Assembly: GCA_023150835.1 (NCBI GenBank)
Contig: JAKLKB010000079.1
Span: forward strand, 1 to 40,000
Source: Myxococcota bacterium
GTDB taxonomy: Bacteria; Myxococcota_C; UBA6777
Direction of reading: 5' to 3'
DNA: 40,000 nucleotides
Part shown: piece by piece, positions 8,666-17,174 of the stretch
How the letters are laid out: each line of letters begins with the position of its first letter
Numbering within the stretch: the first letter of the stretch is position 1
Notes under the pieces: model-generated
What the model was told of the DNA's origin: nothing
The model's database searches: none
Seen by the model: the letters and a program-made list of their open reading frames with translations, nothing else
Made by a program: the position numbers and the translations under genes

Positions 8666-8760
8666 CGCGACGCAAGAACATGGTTGTTTGCGTGGTGATG
8701 GGTTTTGGGTGGGAGGGCGGTGTGGCGCACCGAGCAAGGAGACTCGGACAACGAGAGATG

Positions 8761-8884
8761 ATACGAAATCCGCCCGTTGTGTGATCGTAAACATGTAGGG
8801 GCAGCCCCCCGTGGCTGCCCAAGAATAGGGCGGTTCGCGAACCGCCCCTGCATCATGCGATCATACATTACGCGGAGATCGTCT
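8761..8884 (+). repeat. Family M element with inserted GGGCGGTTCGCGAACCGCCC palindrome
   Basis: Left terminal repeat ATACGAAATCCGCCCGTTG and core GGGGCAGCC...GGCTGCCC are typical. The right arm carries a perfect 20-bp palindrome (8828-8847) also present twice at 15450-15469 and 15530-15549. The right end (GCGGAGATCGTC) is degenerate and runs directly into the 21-bp tandem array. Confidence 0.8.
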
Positions 8885-8989
8885 GAACCTTGGACAACGA
8901 GAGATGAACCTTGGACAACGAGAGATGAACCTTGGACAACGAGAGATGAACCTTGGACAACGAGAGATGAACCTTGGAGAACGAGCAAC
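8885..8989. repeat. 21-bp tandem array, five units
   Basis: Units start at 8885, 8906, 8927, 8948 and 8969, each GAACCTTGGACAACGAGAG plus AT. The last is diverged, and a single unit-like fragment (ACTCGGACAACGAGAGAT) lies at 8743-8760. The array therefore brackets the family M element on both sides. No gene is supported here. Confidence 0.9.
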
Positions 8990-9289
8990 GAGCCTTGGAT
9001 TTTGAAAAAGGGCTTGCTTGGATCGCTGAGAGGATTTTTCTAAGCTCAAAAACCTAGATAGATCAAAGGTGTACCAATGTACGAAAAAAGTAGACGTGGG
9101 GGAAGAAGCGGCAGTGATAGTTGGGCCAAGTGAGAGTCTGAGTCCAACCCCTACAGAGACAGGGCTTTTTGGTGGGTGGCGAAGCTTCATTTGTGGCGAT
9201 CCAAGCCTGTGGATTGGAAAACCAAGGTCGAGCAAAACGGCACATGATCCCCATCGGCTTTGTTGGAATCGTAGCCACACCGTTAAAAG

Positions 9290-9640
9290 CCCCGTGTTCG
9301 CGTAATTTCAAGCGGGGCCGCTGTTTGTTTGAAAAATGTCTGCTCGCTCCGCTTACACGGGGTCAAGGGAGCCGCGCTAAGGGGGCGGGGTGTGGGGTGG
9401 AACCCCATACGCGCTAGGTTAGCGCTTGTTGGCCCCCCCACCCCAGCCCTCCCCCGTGAACAGGGGAGGGAGCGAAAGTCGGAGGCAGCGAGGTTTTGGT
9501 GTTCCATGACACACGCTGTATGCACGACGCGCAGACGCTGCCCACGGGGGGATTGAGGGGGGGCGACAAAAGAAACGGCGATCAGGCTAGACTATCCGGT
9601 GTTTCCACCTTAACCTAGCGCGTATGGGGTGGAACCCCAC
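9290..9640. repeat. Family G composite: two partial copies in opposite orientation
   Basis: 9290-9440 matches the right-end copy in plus orientation (ACACGGGGTCAAGGGAGCC, GGGGTGGAACCCCATACGCG). 9446-9640 matches the left-end copy in the other orientation (CCCTCCCC...GGGGAGGG hairpin, GACTATCCGGTGTTTCCACC, GCGTATGGGG). The two halves abut head to head at GGCCCCCCCACCCC. Some internal sequence of the second half is deleted relative to the left-end copy. Confidence 0.8.
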
Positions 9641-9755
9641 AAAAACCATCAATAAGCGACCAAAGGACTATCCAAAAAGCGGTTATAAAGGACCATCCAA
9701 CAAACGGCTGGCTGCGTTGTATGCGTGGGGGAGGGCGGTGTGGACAACAAATCAG

Positions 9756-9784
9756 TTGACAGGTGGAGGAAAGTTCCTTATATC
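9756..9784 (+). promoter_or_regulatory. Candidate sigma70 promoter for the rpmH cluster
   Basis: TTGACA (9756-9761), 17-bp spacer, TATATC (9779-9784). This is the only good sigma70-like pair I found in the 345 bp before rpmH and would give a leader of about 195 nt. Prediction from sequence only. Confidence 0.45.
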
Positions 9785-9985
9785 TGTTTCCCCATTTGAA
9801 GCGGACGAAGACCCGCACTTGCAAGGTGATGATCTTGCAGCGTTCTCTGGAGTCTTCCCATCAGATCGGCGATCTTGACGGTACGCTTCGTTTGTCCAAC
9901 CCAAGTCTGATTTCAATCTATCTCCGCTTTGCCCGATTATCGCAGAGTATGAGAGATCGACCATACCACGAGAAAGAGGAATGTC

Positions 9986-10135
9986 ATGAAACGTACCTTT
10001 CAACCTAGCAAACTGAAACGCGCTCGCACCCATGGTTTTCGTGAGCGTATGAGCACCCGCAACGGTCGCGAAGTGTTGCGCCGTCGCCGTGAAAAGGGCC
10101 GCAAGCGCCTGACCGTTGAAGTCTACAAGAAATAG
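9986..10135 (+). CDS. rpmH: 50S ribosomal protein L34
   Basis: 49 aa, very basic, with the family signature [20 protein letters not shown] at the N-terminus and [16 protein letters not shown] near the end. It is a structural protein of the large ribosomal subunit. AGGA lies 5 nt before the ATG. First gene of the conserved rpmH-rnpA-yidD-yidC-jag order. The usual upstream dnaA is not in the window; a repeat-filled interval lies there instead. Confidence 0.98.
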   Translation: MKRTFQPSKLKRARTHGFRERMSTRNGREVLRRRREKGRKRLTVEVYKK

Positions 10136-10260
10136 TTTTTGCCTCGTACGATCCTCCTACAGCCAACGACCCGACACCTCCTCGAATGGGGCGCTGTATC
10201 TTCTCTTGATGCGGTCGTTTCTCTCGAAGAGAAGGGCGCACCAATCCTAAAGGTCGTTTC

Positions 10261-10665
10261 GTGACCTCTGCCTCTTCACCTCCCGCCTTGCCTGCTGCCA
10301 CGTTTGGTTTCCCCAAAACACGCCGATTGTTGAAAAGAGCGGAGTTTTTGCGTGTCCAGCAGGGCGGTCAACGCATCGAGGCAGGCCCCATGTTGGTGTT
10401 CTATCTGCCAAGCGAGCAGCCCCTTCGGATCGGCATCACCACCAGTCGAAAGGTCGGAAATGCGGTCTTTCGCAATCGTATGCGGCGTCTGGTTCGAGAA
10501 GCCGCTCGGCGGATCTTGATCCCCCAAGCCGGGGCGTTGTGCTTCGATATCGTTGTGGTCGTCAAAAAAGATCTGCCTGACACCCTCGAACAGCAGGCGT
10601 TTGATCGAGCGATGGTCTCTCTGCACAAGCGGCTGCAAAAAGCTACTGCACGCAATCGGCCTTGA
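10261..10665 (+). CDS. rnpA: Ribonuclease P protein component
   Basis: Protein subunit of RNase P, which helps the catalytic RNA mature tRNA 5' ends. 134 aa from a GTG start. The basic signature [16 protein letters not shown] contains the RNR motif of the family, preceded by [13 protein letters not shown]. The N-terminus [20 protein letters not shown] matches the usual FPKxxRLxxxxEF opening. About 14 extra Ala/Ser/Pro residues precede it. An AAAGGT stretch lies upstream of the GTG. It follows rpmH by 125 bp and its stop lies about 60 bp before the yidD start. Confidence 0.95.
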   Translation: MTSASSPPALPAATFGFPKTRRLLKRAEFLRVQQGGQRIEAGPMLVFYLPSEQPLRIGITTSRKVGNAVFRNRMRRLVREAARRILIPQAGALCFDIVVVVKKDLPDTLEQQAFDRAMVSLHKRLQKATARNRP

Positions 10666-10724
10666 TCTTTGGAGCGGTTCTGTGTATGCAAGGCGCGCTC
10701 AAGGGCCGCACAAAGGAGGCGTCG

Positions 10725-11159
10725 ATGAAGCATCCACAAGATCGGTCGCCCGCGACTCCTCGATCCTCCTCCTTTGCAAACGGCGAAGCATCCGCACAGA
10801 TCGCGGAACCCGCAACTTTTTCGGATATCGCACGGGCGAGGGATGCAGCACAGACGAGGGTTGCAGCACAGGCGACGGGCGCGCCATCCCTCCCACACCA
10901 AACAGAGGCTCCGTTTGAGAAAGACACAGCGAGCGTGGGTGTTGGTCCGATCGAGCGGGTGATGCTTGGAGCGATCCGTTTTTATCAGACGCGGATCTCG
11001 CCTCGAACACCGCCGGCTTGCCGTTTTCAACCGACGTGTTCAGAGTATGCGCGCCTTGCGATCTTGCGTTATGGTGGGTTCAAAGGTGTCTGGCTCGGTG
11101 CTTGTCGGATCGCACGCTGTCATCCCCTTCATCCCGGGGGAATTGACCCTGTTCCTTAG
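10725..11159 (+). CDS. yidD: Membrane protein insertion efficiency factor YidD, N-terminally extended
   Basis: 144 aa. The last ~70 residues are the YidD domain: [33 protein letters not shown], then [20 protein letters not shown]. It keeps the conserved cysteines of PTCS and ARCHP. Known members assist YidC-mediated insertion at the inner membrane. The preceding ~75 residues are Ala/Ser/Thr-rich and probably disordered; family members are usually 70-85 aa in total. The start at 10725 is chosen because AAAGGAGG lies 5 nt upstream. A TTG at 10662 overlapping rnpA would lengthen the protein by 21 residues and has no such site. Confidence 0.95.
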   Translation: MKHPQDRSPATPRSSSFANGEASAQIAEPATFSDIARARDAAQTRVAAQATGAPSLPHQTEAPFEKDTASVGVGPIERVMLGAIRFYQTRISPRTPPACRFQPTCSEYARLAILRYGGFKGVWLGACRIARCHPLHPGGIDPVP

Positions 11160-11257
11160 ATTTCGTTGGATCGTCGTCTCTTTATGATTTCTTGCTTTTT
11201 TCGTTTTCCTTACCGCTTTGGCGGGAGGTTTGGCGCAAACATCGAAGGGTTCTGTTT

Positions 11258-13144
11258 ATGGATGGAATGGACAATACCAAACGCCTGATCGCTTTTTTGG
11301 TGCTCAGCATCGGCCTGCTGTTCATGTGGTCGAATCTTTTTCCGCCGCCTCCGCCTGTGCAACCAAAACGGGCCAAGAAACACAAAGCGACTTCGCGCCC
11401 GACCTCTCTTGCGGCCTCGCAGCCGTCTTCTTGGCTGGCGGCCTCATCGCGCCCGACCTCTCTTGCGGCTTCTAAAGCAGCACCCCGCCCTCGGGTGCTC
11501 CCCGCTCTTCCACGCAAAGAAGCCTCTTACAAACACGATCTGTTTACGGTTCGCGTCTCGAATTATGGCGGTGGGATCGTAGGGATGAAGATCCACGCTT
11601 TTCGCGATCCTGACAACAAAAAGCAGCGCGTACCGTTGGAGATCCTGCCCAAAGAGCTCGCCAAGATGCCTCCCTTTAGCGAGCGTTTCTTGGATGCGAC
11701 CTTGCGCAATCGCCTGCCCGCAGATGCTCTCACTCCCGAAGGTTTGGTGGTGTATGAGACTGTACGCGCCGAAAAAGACGGAGTGGTCTTGCAGCGCCGT
11801 TTCGATCTGCAAGGCGGCGGTGCTTTGGTGCTTGAGAAGCGGCTGCAATTTCAAAAAGAAGCCTATGACTTCCGCGTGACGTACCGTTTGCAAAACCAGT
11901 CCACACAAGCGATCCAAACAGGGATGAGCTTTGTGCTGACGGATTATGTGGATCCAAGCAAGATGCAATCAGGTGGTTTTTTTAGCGGACCCGCCGATAC
12001 CTTCGAGGCGTTGTGCTTGTCGAGCAAAGAAAAAACACCGACGCGCTCCGATATCAACGCGCTCAAAAAACAACCCCAAATCTTGAAAGGGGATGTGGAC
12101 TTTGTGGCGGTGGATCGGCGTTATTTTATGATGGCGTGGGTTCCTGCGTGGAAAACACCCGGCAGTGGGATGGGATGCTCGCTGCAAGAGACGTTGGGCG
12201 GTTGGATCATGGCGACCACCACTCATCGCGGAGCGCAGCTCGAACCGCAGAAGATCGCAACCCTCGAACTCAAGGGCTTTTTGGGACCGAAGTATTATCA
12301 AAAACTGGCCGCAGTTGGCCATCGTCTCGATCAATCCATCGACTTTGGGATCTTTGCCTTCATCTCCAAGCCGATGTTGTGGTTTATGCAGTTCATCTAC
12401 AACAGCTTCGGGCGCTTCGGAAACTGGGGTATCGCGATCATCTTGTTGACGGTCTTCGTCAAGATCTTGCTGTGGATCCCGACCACACGGCAGATGCAGT
12501 CGATGAAGAAGATGACCAAGCTTGGCCCCGAACTGCAACGCCTCAAAGCCAAGTACGGCGACGACAAAGAAAGCCTACAGCGCGAAACGATGGCCTTGTA
12601 CACACGCGAAGGCATCAACCCCTTGGGGGGATGCTTGCCGATGTTGCTGCAAATGCCGATCTGGATCGCACTTTACAACACGCTGTTTTACGCAGTGGAG
12701 TTGTACCAAGCTCCCTTCATTTCGGGCTGGATCGATGACCTTTCGCTCAAAGATCCCTTCTATATTATGCCCGTCGTCCTCGGCGCTTCGATGTTCTTGC
12801 AGCAAAAGATGTCTCCCACAACGGGCATGGACGAAGTCCAAGCCAAGATGCTCAAGATCTTTATGCCGATCTTTTTCACCGCCATTATGCTGTTCTTGCC
12901 GTCTGGATTGACGCTTTACATCCTGATCAACACGGGCATCAGTATACTCCACCAATGGATCGTGTATAACCAGCCCGATGTTCCTGTCGATCCCAAAAAG
13001 GTCAAACCCAACTGGCTCACTCGTATGAATTCTGCTGTCGAAGAATACCAAAAGCTCGAAGAGCAAAAGAAAACCAGCGGCTCCAACAACCCACAAAAGA
13101 AAACCAGCGGCTCCAACAACAACAAGCCCAAGTCCTCCCGCTAA
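11258..13144 (+). CDS. yidC: Membrane protein insertase YidC
   Basis: Inner-membrane insertase and chaperone, Gram-negative type, about 628 aa. TM1 is LIAFLVLSIGLLFMW, followed by a Pro/Ala/Ser-rich linker containing the duplicate SRPTSLAAS. The large periplasmic P1 domain follows (about 90-375), then the conserved C-terminal core with TM2 (NWGIAIILLTVFVKILLW), the coiled cytoplasmic hairpin (MQSMKKMTKLGPELQRLK), TM3 (MPIWIALYNTLFYAVEL), TM4 (FYIMPVVLGASMFLQQ) and TM5 (LPSGLTLYILINTGISILHQ). A Lys (VKILL) appears to take the place of the conserved hydrophilic-groove arginine. The tail carries a tandem KKTSGSNN repeat. The start at 11258 has AAGGG 8 nt upstream; ATG 11267 is the alternative. 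Confidence 0.97.
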   Translation: MDGMDNTKRLIAFLVLSIGLLFMWSNLFPPPPPVQPKRAKKHKATSRPTSLAASQPSSWLAASSRPTSLAASKAAPRPRVLPALPRKEASYKHDLFTVRVSNYGGGIVGMKIHAFRDPDNKKQRVPLEILPKELAKMPPFSERFLDATLRNRLPADALTPEGLVVYETVRAEKDGVVLQRRFDLQGGGALVLEKRLQFQKEAYDFRVTYRLQNQSTQAIQTGMSFVLTDYVDPSKMQSGGFFSGPADTFEALCLSSKEKTPTRSDINALKKQPQILKGDVDFVAVDRRYFMMAWVPAWKTPGSGMGCSLQETLGGWIMATTTHRGAQLEPQKIATLELKGFLGPKYYQKLAAVGHRLDQSIDFGIFAFISKPMLWFMQFIYNSFGRFGNWGIAIILLTVFVKILLWIPTTRQMQSMKKMTKLGPELQRLKAKYGDDKESLQRETMALYTREGINPLGGCLPMLLQMPIWIALYNTLFYAVELYQAPFISGWIDDLSLKDPFYIMPVVLGASMFLQQKMSPTTGMDEVQAKMLKIFMPIFFTAIMLFLPSGLTLYILINTGISILHQWIVYNQPDVPVDPKKVKPNWLTRMNSAVEEYQKLEEQKKTSGSNNPQKKTSGSNNNKPKSSR

Positions 13145-13198
13145 CACGACCCGACGACTACGCGATCACGCCCGTCCGACCAGAGGTAAGGAGATCCC

Positions 13199-15271
13199 AT
13201 GAGTACACGCATCCGTATCTACCAGATCGCAAAGGATCTTGGCGTTGACAGCAAAGACATGTTGGAGTTCTTGCAACACAACGGCTACGAGAAATTCCAA
13301 AGCATCCAAAAAACCCTTGATGCCGAAGAAGTCGAAGCCGTCCGTCAAGCTTGGCTCGCCGCTCATGCCCCCAAACCTGCCTCCAGCAAAACCACCGCTG
13401 CATCGGCAAAAACCACCGCTTCACCCACCAAAACATCCTCAGCATCGGCCAATGCCACCGCAGCGCCAACGAAAGAAACATCATCTTCTGTGAAGACCGC
13501 TCCTGCGGTCGTTGAAGCGCCTGCGGTTGAAACTGTCGCAGAACCTTCTCGCACAAAGAAAACCAAAAAAACCGCTGAACCCGCCGTGAGTACGGCTCCT
13601 GTGGTTGTCGCGCCTGCCCCCGTTGTTGTCGCGCCTGCCCCCGTTGTTGTCGCGCCTGCCCCCGTTGTTGTCGCGCCTGCCCCCGTTGCTGTCGCGCCTG
13701 TCCCCGCTGCTGTGGTCAAGACGGAGACCGTCGCTGTGGCTCATGCTGCGCCCGTTGCTGCGGCTAAGACAGAAGCCCTCACAGAAGAGGCTGCCCCCAA
13801 AACCTCTGCTCGTGGGCGAAAACCCATCAAGAAAAAAGCAGAGGAAGCCGCTGATCCTTCCGTAACGTCAGACACTACCGAAGCCGCCACAACCGCTTCT
13901 CCCGAAAAAGAAGCCCCAACAAGATCTGTGGAGGCCCCCAAAAAGGCCGAAGTGGCTGCAAAAGAAGCGACGGCCCCCAAAAAGGCCGAAGTGGCTGCAA
14001 AAGAAGCGACGGCCCCCAAAAAGGCCGAAGCGGCTGCAAAAGAAGCGACGGCTCCTGTTACAAAAGAAGCGACGGCTTCGGCAGCCAAAACAACGCCATC
14101 GATCTCATCAAGCGAAGAAGACGCCTTTGAAGCTCCTGACAGCGAAGAAGACGAAGAAGACGAACAACAAATCGGCGTTGCTTCGGGTGTACTCGAACAA
14201 GCGATGTTGCGCTACGCTGTGGACTTTGTGTGGCGCTGTTTTACTTCTTCTGGTTTCCCTGTGCGCGTTGCGCTTGGAGATCGTCGAACAAGCGGGCAAG
14301 AACTCTTGTTGTATTCCAACGAGATCATCGCGTCGTTGAACGGTGACGAACACGCCCTTGTCACCGAGCTTTACCAAAATGTGGGTTATCTGCTTGCAAA
14401 AGCCCTGCGTTATCGTTTTCGGTCGGGTAGTGCGATCCGCTTCATCTTTACGCCCCTTCAAGAGATCGATATCTCACCTGCTGCCGAGGTTCAACAAACC
14501 ACCGCCACGAAACCAGTCGCCGCCGCTGCACCAAAGCCCGAAGCAGCGGCAGTTCGCCAAAAGCCCGAAGCAGCGGCAGTTCGCCAAAAGCCCGAAGCAG
14601 CGGTAGTTCGCCAAAAGCCCGAAGCAGCGGTAGTTCGCCAAAATCCCGAAGCAGCGGTAGTTCGCCAAAAGCCCGAAGCAGAAACGCCGATTGTTCCTTC
14701 AAAGCCCGAAAAACTCAAACCTCTTGTTGAAGAAAGACTCATTCCTTCTGCCCAAGCAAAACACGCAAACGCCGATCACATCGAAGAGATCGACGAAGAA
14801 GATGAGATTGAAGAGTTCCATGCGGATGCGGAAGGGTTTGATGTCGACGTCGAGGGGTTTGTTGGGGACGAGAGCGAGGAGGAGATCGAAGGACTCGTCG
14901 AGGATTCGAGCGAAGAGCTTGATGCAGATATCTCCGAGGTTCAGGAAGAGGCGGACGAACGGCCTTCTGCTCAAGACACGCGCCCCCGTCGCGATGCCAT
15001 CGTTGATGGAAAGCCTTTGCACGACGATTCCTCTGAAGATGCTCGGTTTGCGCGGATATCGGCTCTGCTCGCAGAGCGCGCACAACATCTCGGAAAATCC
15101 ATCCTGATCGATATGCTGAATTCACACGAACGACGCCAAATCCACACGCATATCGGAAACTCACACGGCAAGATCCGCACCTTTTCGGATGGCGAAGGCA
15201 TCTTCCGCCGCCTTGTCCTATCGCCCCCCGGGATCACTCCCCGTCAACGCCCAAGTCAAGGGCGTCGTTAA
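13199..15271 (+). CDS. KhpB/Jag-like RNA-binding protein with IF2_N-like N-terminus and long repeat linker
   Basis: 690 aa in the genomic slot of jag/khpB; usual members are about 200-350 aa. AAGGAG lies 5 nt before the ATG. Residues 1-55 (RIRIYQIAKDLGVDSKDMLE...LDAEEVEAVRQAW) look like the translation factor IF2 N-terminal domain, not the usual Jag_N. Then come ~265 low-complexity residues, with VVVAPAP (7 aa, 4 copies) and KKAEVAAKEATAP (13 aa, 3 copies). A KH-like fold follows (about 325-420), but the place of the GxxG loop reads NGDEHALV. Six copies of KPEAAVRQ-type 9-mers (446-494) and an acidic stretch (526-587) lead to a clear R3H domain at 620-679 ([30 protein letters not shown]). KhpB homologues bind RNA and affect cell division. 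Function here is inferred from position and R3H. Confidence 0.85.
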   Translation: MSTRIRIYQIAKDLGVDSKDMLEFLQHNGYEKFQSIQKTLDAEEVEAVRQAWLAAHAPKPASSKTTAASAKTTASPTKTSSASANATAAPTKETSSSVKTAPAVVEAPAVETVAEPSRTKKTKKTAEPAVSTAPVVVAPAPVVVAPAPVVVAPAPVVVAPAPVAVAPVPAAVVKTETVAVAHAAPVAAAKTEALTEEAAPKTSARGRKPIKKKAEEAADPSVTSDTTEAATTASPEKEAPTRSVEAPKKAEVAAKEATAPKKAEVAAKEATAPKKAEAAAKEATAPVTKEATASAAKTTPSISSSEEDAFEAPDSEEDEEDEQQIGVASGVLEQAMLRYAVDFVWRCFTSSGFPVRVALGDRRTSGQELLLYSNEIIASLNGDEHALVTELYQNVGYLLAKALRYRFRSGSAIRFIFTPLQEIDISPAAEVQQTTATKPVAAAAPKPEAAAVRQKPEAAAVRQKPEAAVVRQKPEAAVVRQNPEAAVVRQKPEAETPIVPSKPEKLKPLVEERLIPSAQAKHANADHIEEIDEEDEIEEFHADAEGFDVDVEGFVGDESEEEIEGLVEDSSEELDADISEVQEEADERPSAQDTRPRRDAIVDGKPLHDDSSEDARFARISALLAERAQHLGKSILIDMLNSHERRQIHTHIGNSHGKIRTFSDGEGIFRRLVLSPPGITPRQRPSQGRR

Positions 15272-15400
15272 CGCGACCTAACTTTCTCTGCTCCTAGCTC
15301 TTCATCACCACCCCGCTTTCTCTCCTCCCTAGCTCTTCGTCTCCACCCCAAAACGCAAAAAAGCGGATGTTCCTTGCTCGAACAACTGCTGATACAAACT

Positions 15401-15549
15401 TCTGTTGTTGTGTGAGCCTATCCGTTCGCTGCGCGATGTCCCGATACACGGGCGGTTCGCGAACCGCCCCTACGCAGACATCTGTTGTTGTGTGAGCATC
15501 TCCGTTCGCTGCGCGATGTCCCGATACACGGGCGGTTCGCGAACCGCCC
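15401..15549. repeat. 80-bp direct repeat with perfect palindrome GGGCGGTTCGCGAACCGCCC
   Basis: Two copies start at 15401 and 15481 (TCTGTTGTTGTGTGAGC...). Each ends with the 20-bp perfect palindrome at 15450-15469 and 15530-15549. The same palindrome occurs at 8828-8847. The repeat follows the khpB-like gene and faces the convergent pcnB-like gene, so the hairpins could terminate transcription from both sides. No T-run is seen. Confidence 0.85.
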
Positions 15550-15585
15550 GCGCCGGAAAAGAAAGAGCGATCCTCCTCGACTCTC

Positions 15586-15662
15586 CGGTATTTCCGCCAT
15601 AACAAGGCGCGTATGGGGGTTGCCCCTACGTTTTACGCTCACACAATGAGCGGATTCCGATC
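15586..15662 (-). repeat. Fused fragments of families G and M
   Basis: 15586-15620 matches family G (CCGGTATTTCCGCCATAACA, GGCGCGTATGGGG). 15615-15662 matches one half of family M (GCCCCTACGTTTTACGCTCA, GAGCGGATTCCGAT). On the minus strand the family M end lies only about 4 bp beyond the stop of the pcnB-like gene. The fusion point uses a shared GGGG/CCCC run. Confidence 0.65.
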
Positions 15663-15664
15663 TG

Positions 15665-17017
15665 TCAGAAGACCCAACGAAACGAAGCGACAGGATCGAG
15701 TTCGGCGATACGGATGTTGTCGAGCCATCGGGGGATGGGGAGTTCGTTGGCTTCGAGTTCAAAGCGAAACAATTCGACCATCAGCGAGAAGTGAGGGAGG
15801 TCGCGCAAGGCCAGAGGGATCGTGGGTTGTTCGCTAAGACTGGGGAGTTGCCAGTATTCGTGGAGCGAAAGATAAAAAGACTCGCGGCGTTGCGCGCCAA
15901 GCCCAAAGCTTGCGAGAAGGGGATCAATGCTTTGCCAAAAAGCATCACGCCACAAGCGTTGGAGTTTTCGGGGGGTTTCAGCATGGAGAGAGAAGGCGGC
16001 TCTCCACCACAGCGGCAAGAAAAAAGCGCACAACAGCGCATCATCGGGGAAGATGTTGTCGCGGGATATGCGGTCGTCGAGTTGGCGGAGGTGATTCCAA
16101 AAAGCGTCTTGGGTTCCCCAATAGGCCGTTACAGTCGGGCCTAATTGCCATGTCAGATCGGCCCCTTCGTCGTTGTCGTCGCGTTGCAGCCAGCGTTCCA
16201 GTTCGGGAAGCCAGCCCCGCAACAAGCCTGTTTCCCACATCAGACGCAGCGAGGCTGCCGAGGAGCCGCCGCGCAGTTCGCGCAAAAACTCTTCGAGTAC
16301 GCGGGCGGTTGAGCTTGTGTTGAGTAGATGCGCTTGTTTGCGGATCTCGTTGCGGGTGTGGGGTTCGATGGTAAAGTCGTTGCGAGCGGCGTGTCGGACA
16401 GCGCGCATCATACGAACGGGATCTTCTTGAAAGCGCACTCTGGGATCGCCGATGATACGGACGATCCGCGCATCGAGATCGACGAGACCTTGGACGTGAT
16501 CGAGGATGCGTTGGGAGCGCAGGTCGTAGAACAGTCCGTTGATGGTGAGATCGCGGCGCAGAGCGTCTTCTTCGGGGGTACCGAACTCGTTGTCTTCGGC
16601 GCGGGGTCCGTGGGAGCGGTGTCCGGGAGGGGGGAGACTGCGGAAGGTGCTGACTTCGACCACATCGCCATCGCGGAAATAAATGTGCGTGATCAAGAAG
16701 CGGCGGCCGATCGTGCGGCTGTTTGCAAAGAGCCTCTTGATCTCCGAAGGCGTGGCGTCTGTGGAGATATCGAAGTCTTTGGGGGTGCGTCCAAGCAGTA
16801 GATCGCGCACGCTCCCTCCGACAAGATAGGCGGTGTGTCCGAAAGAATTGAGGCGCTCAAGCACCCAAACAGCTTTGGGATCGATCTTTGATGGATCGAG
16901 GGAGTGATCACCGATGTCGAGGATGGTGGTCTTGGGTGCAAGTGGCGAGGGACGGGCGGGGGAGCCTTGCGAAGCGGAGGCTCGGGGGGTTGGGTGTCGT
17001 CGGGAAGATGGCTGCAT
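15665..17017 (-). CDS. pcnB: Poly(A) polymerase, class II nucleotidyltransferase
   Basis: Adds 3' poly(A) tails to RNA, aiding its decay in the cytoplasm; about 450 aa. The head domain has VGGSVRDLLLGRTPKDFDIS with the catalytic DxD (about 66-85). The poly(A)-polymerase signature RTIGRRFLITHIYF distinguishes it from CCA-adding enzymes. Other family motifs are EEDALRRDLTINGLFYD and RFQEDPVRMMRAVRHAA. The C-terminal half is helical and diverged. The start is uncertain. ATG 17017 gives a basic Ser/Pro-rich leader of about 30 residues and lacks a clear ribosome site, and a start at 17122 is possible. It lies downstream of the Ser/Thr kinase gene on the same strand, with a 157-bp gap. Confidence 0.9.
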   Translation of the reverse strand: MQPSSRRHPTPRASASQGSPARPSPLAPKTTILDIGDHSLDPSKIDPKAVWVLERLNSFGHTAYLVGGSVRDLLLGRTPKDFDISTDATPSEIKRLFANSRTIGRRFLITHIYFRDGDVVEVSTFRSLPPPGHRSHGPRAEDNEFGTPEEDALRRDLTINGLFYDLRSQRILDHVQGLVDLDARIVRIIGDPRVRFQEDPVRMMRAVRHAARNDFTIEPHTRNEIRKQAHLLNTSSTARVLEEFLRELRGGSSAASLRLMWETGLLRGWLPELERWLQRDDNDEGADLTWQLGPTVTAYWGTQDAFWNHLRQLDDRISRDNIFPDDALLCAFFLPLWWRAAFSLHAETPRKLQRLWRDAFWQSIDPLLASFGLGAQRRESFYLSLHEYWQLPSLSEQPTIPLALRDLPHFSLMVELFRFELEANELPIPRWLDNIRIAELDPVASFRWVF

Positions 17018-17174
17018 GGATCTTATGCTCGTGATGGGAAGAAAAAATCGGCCTCGTGTGGCGCGCAGTATAACACGCTGTACGCGGCACGCAAGCATAC
17101 GTTCGATCCATCTGCCCGTCAACGTTCCCGCCCCGCTGCTTCGGACGCATGGGCCTCTAAAAAAAGCCGTGTGT

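Larger units (their letters stand above)
8465..9985. other. 1.5-kb repeat-rich interval without genes
   Basis: Between the Cys-rich lipoprotein and rpmH. It contains family G fragments (8517-8665, 9290-9640), a family M element (8761-8884), a 21-bp tandem array (8885-8989) and the likely rpmH promoter (9756-9784). I see nothing recognisable in 8990-9290 or in 9641-9755. Open frames here have no ribosome sites and consist largely of translated repeats. One near-match to a DnaA box (TGTGGACAA near 9740) stands alone and does not make an origin. Confidence 0.7.

Noticed and set aside
8777-9043. Frame with EPWTTRD heptads
   Set aside because: Translation of the 21-bp DNA repeat and part of a family M element; no ribosome site.
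9640-9985. Replication origin upstream of rpmH
   Set aside because: Only one imperfect DnaA-box-like site, no AT-rich unwinding region, no dnaA or dnaN.
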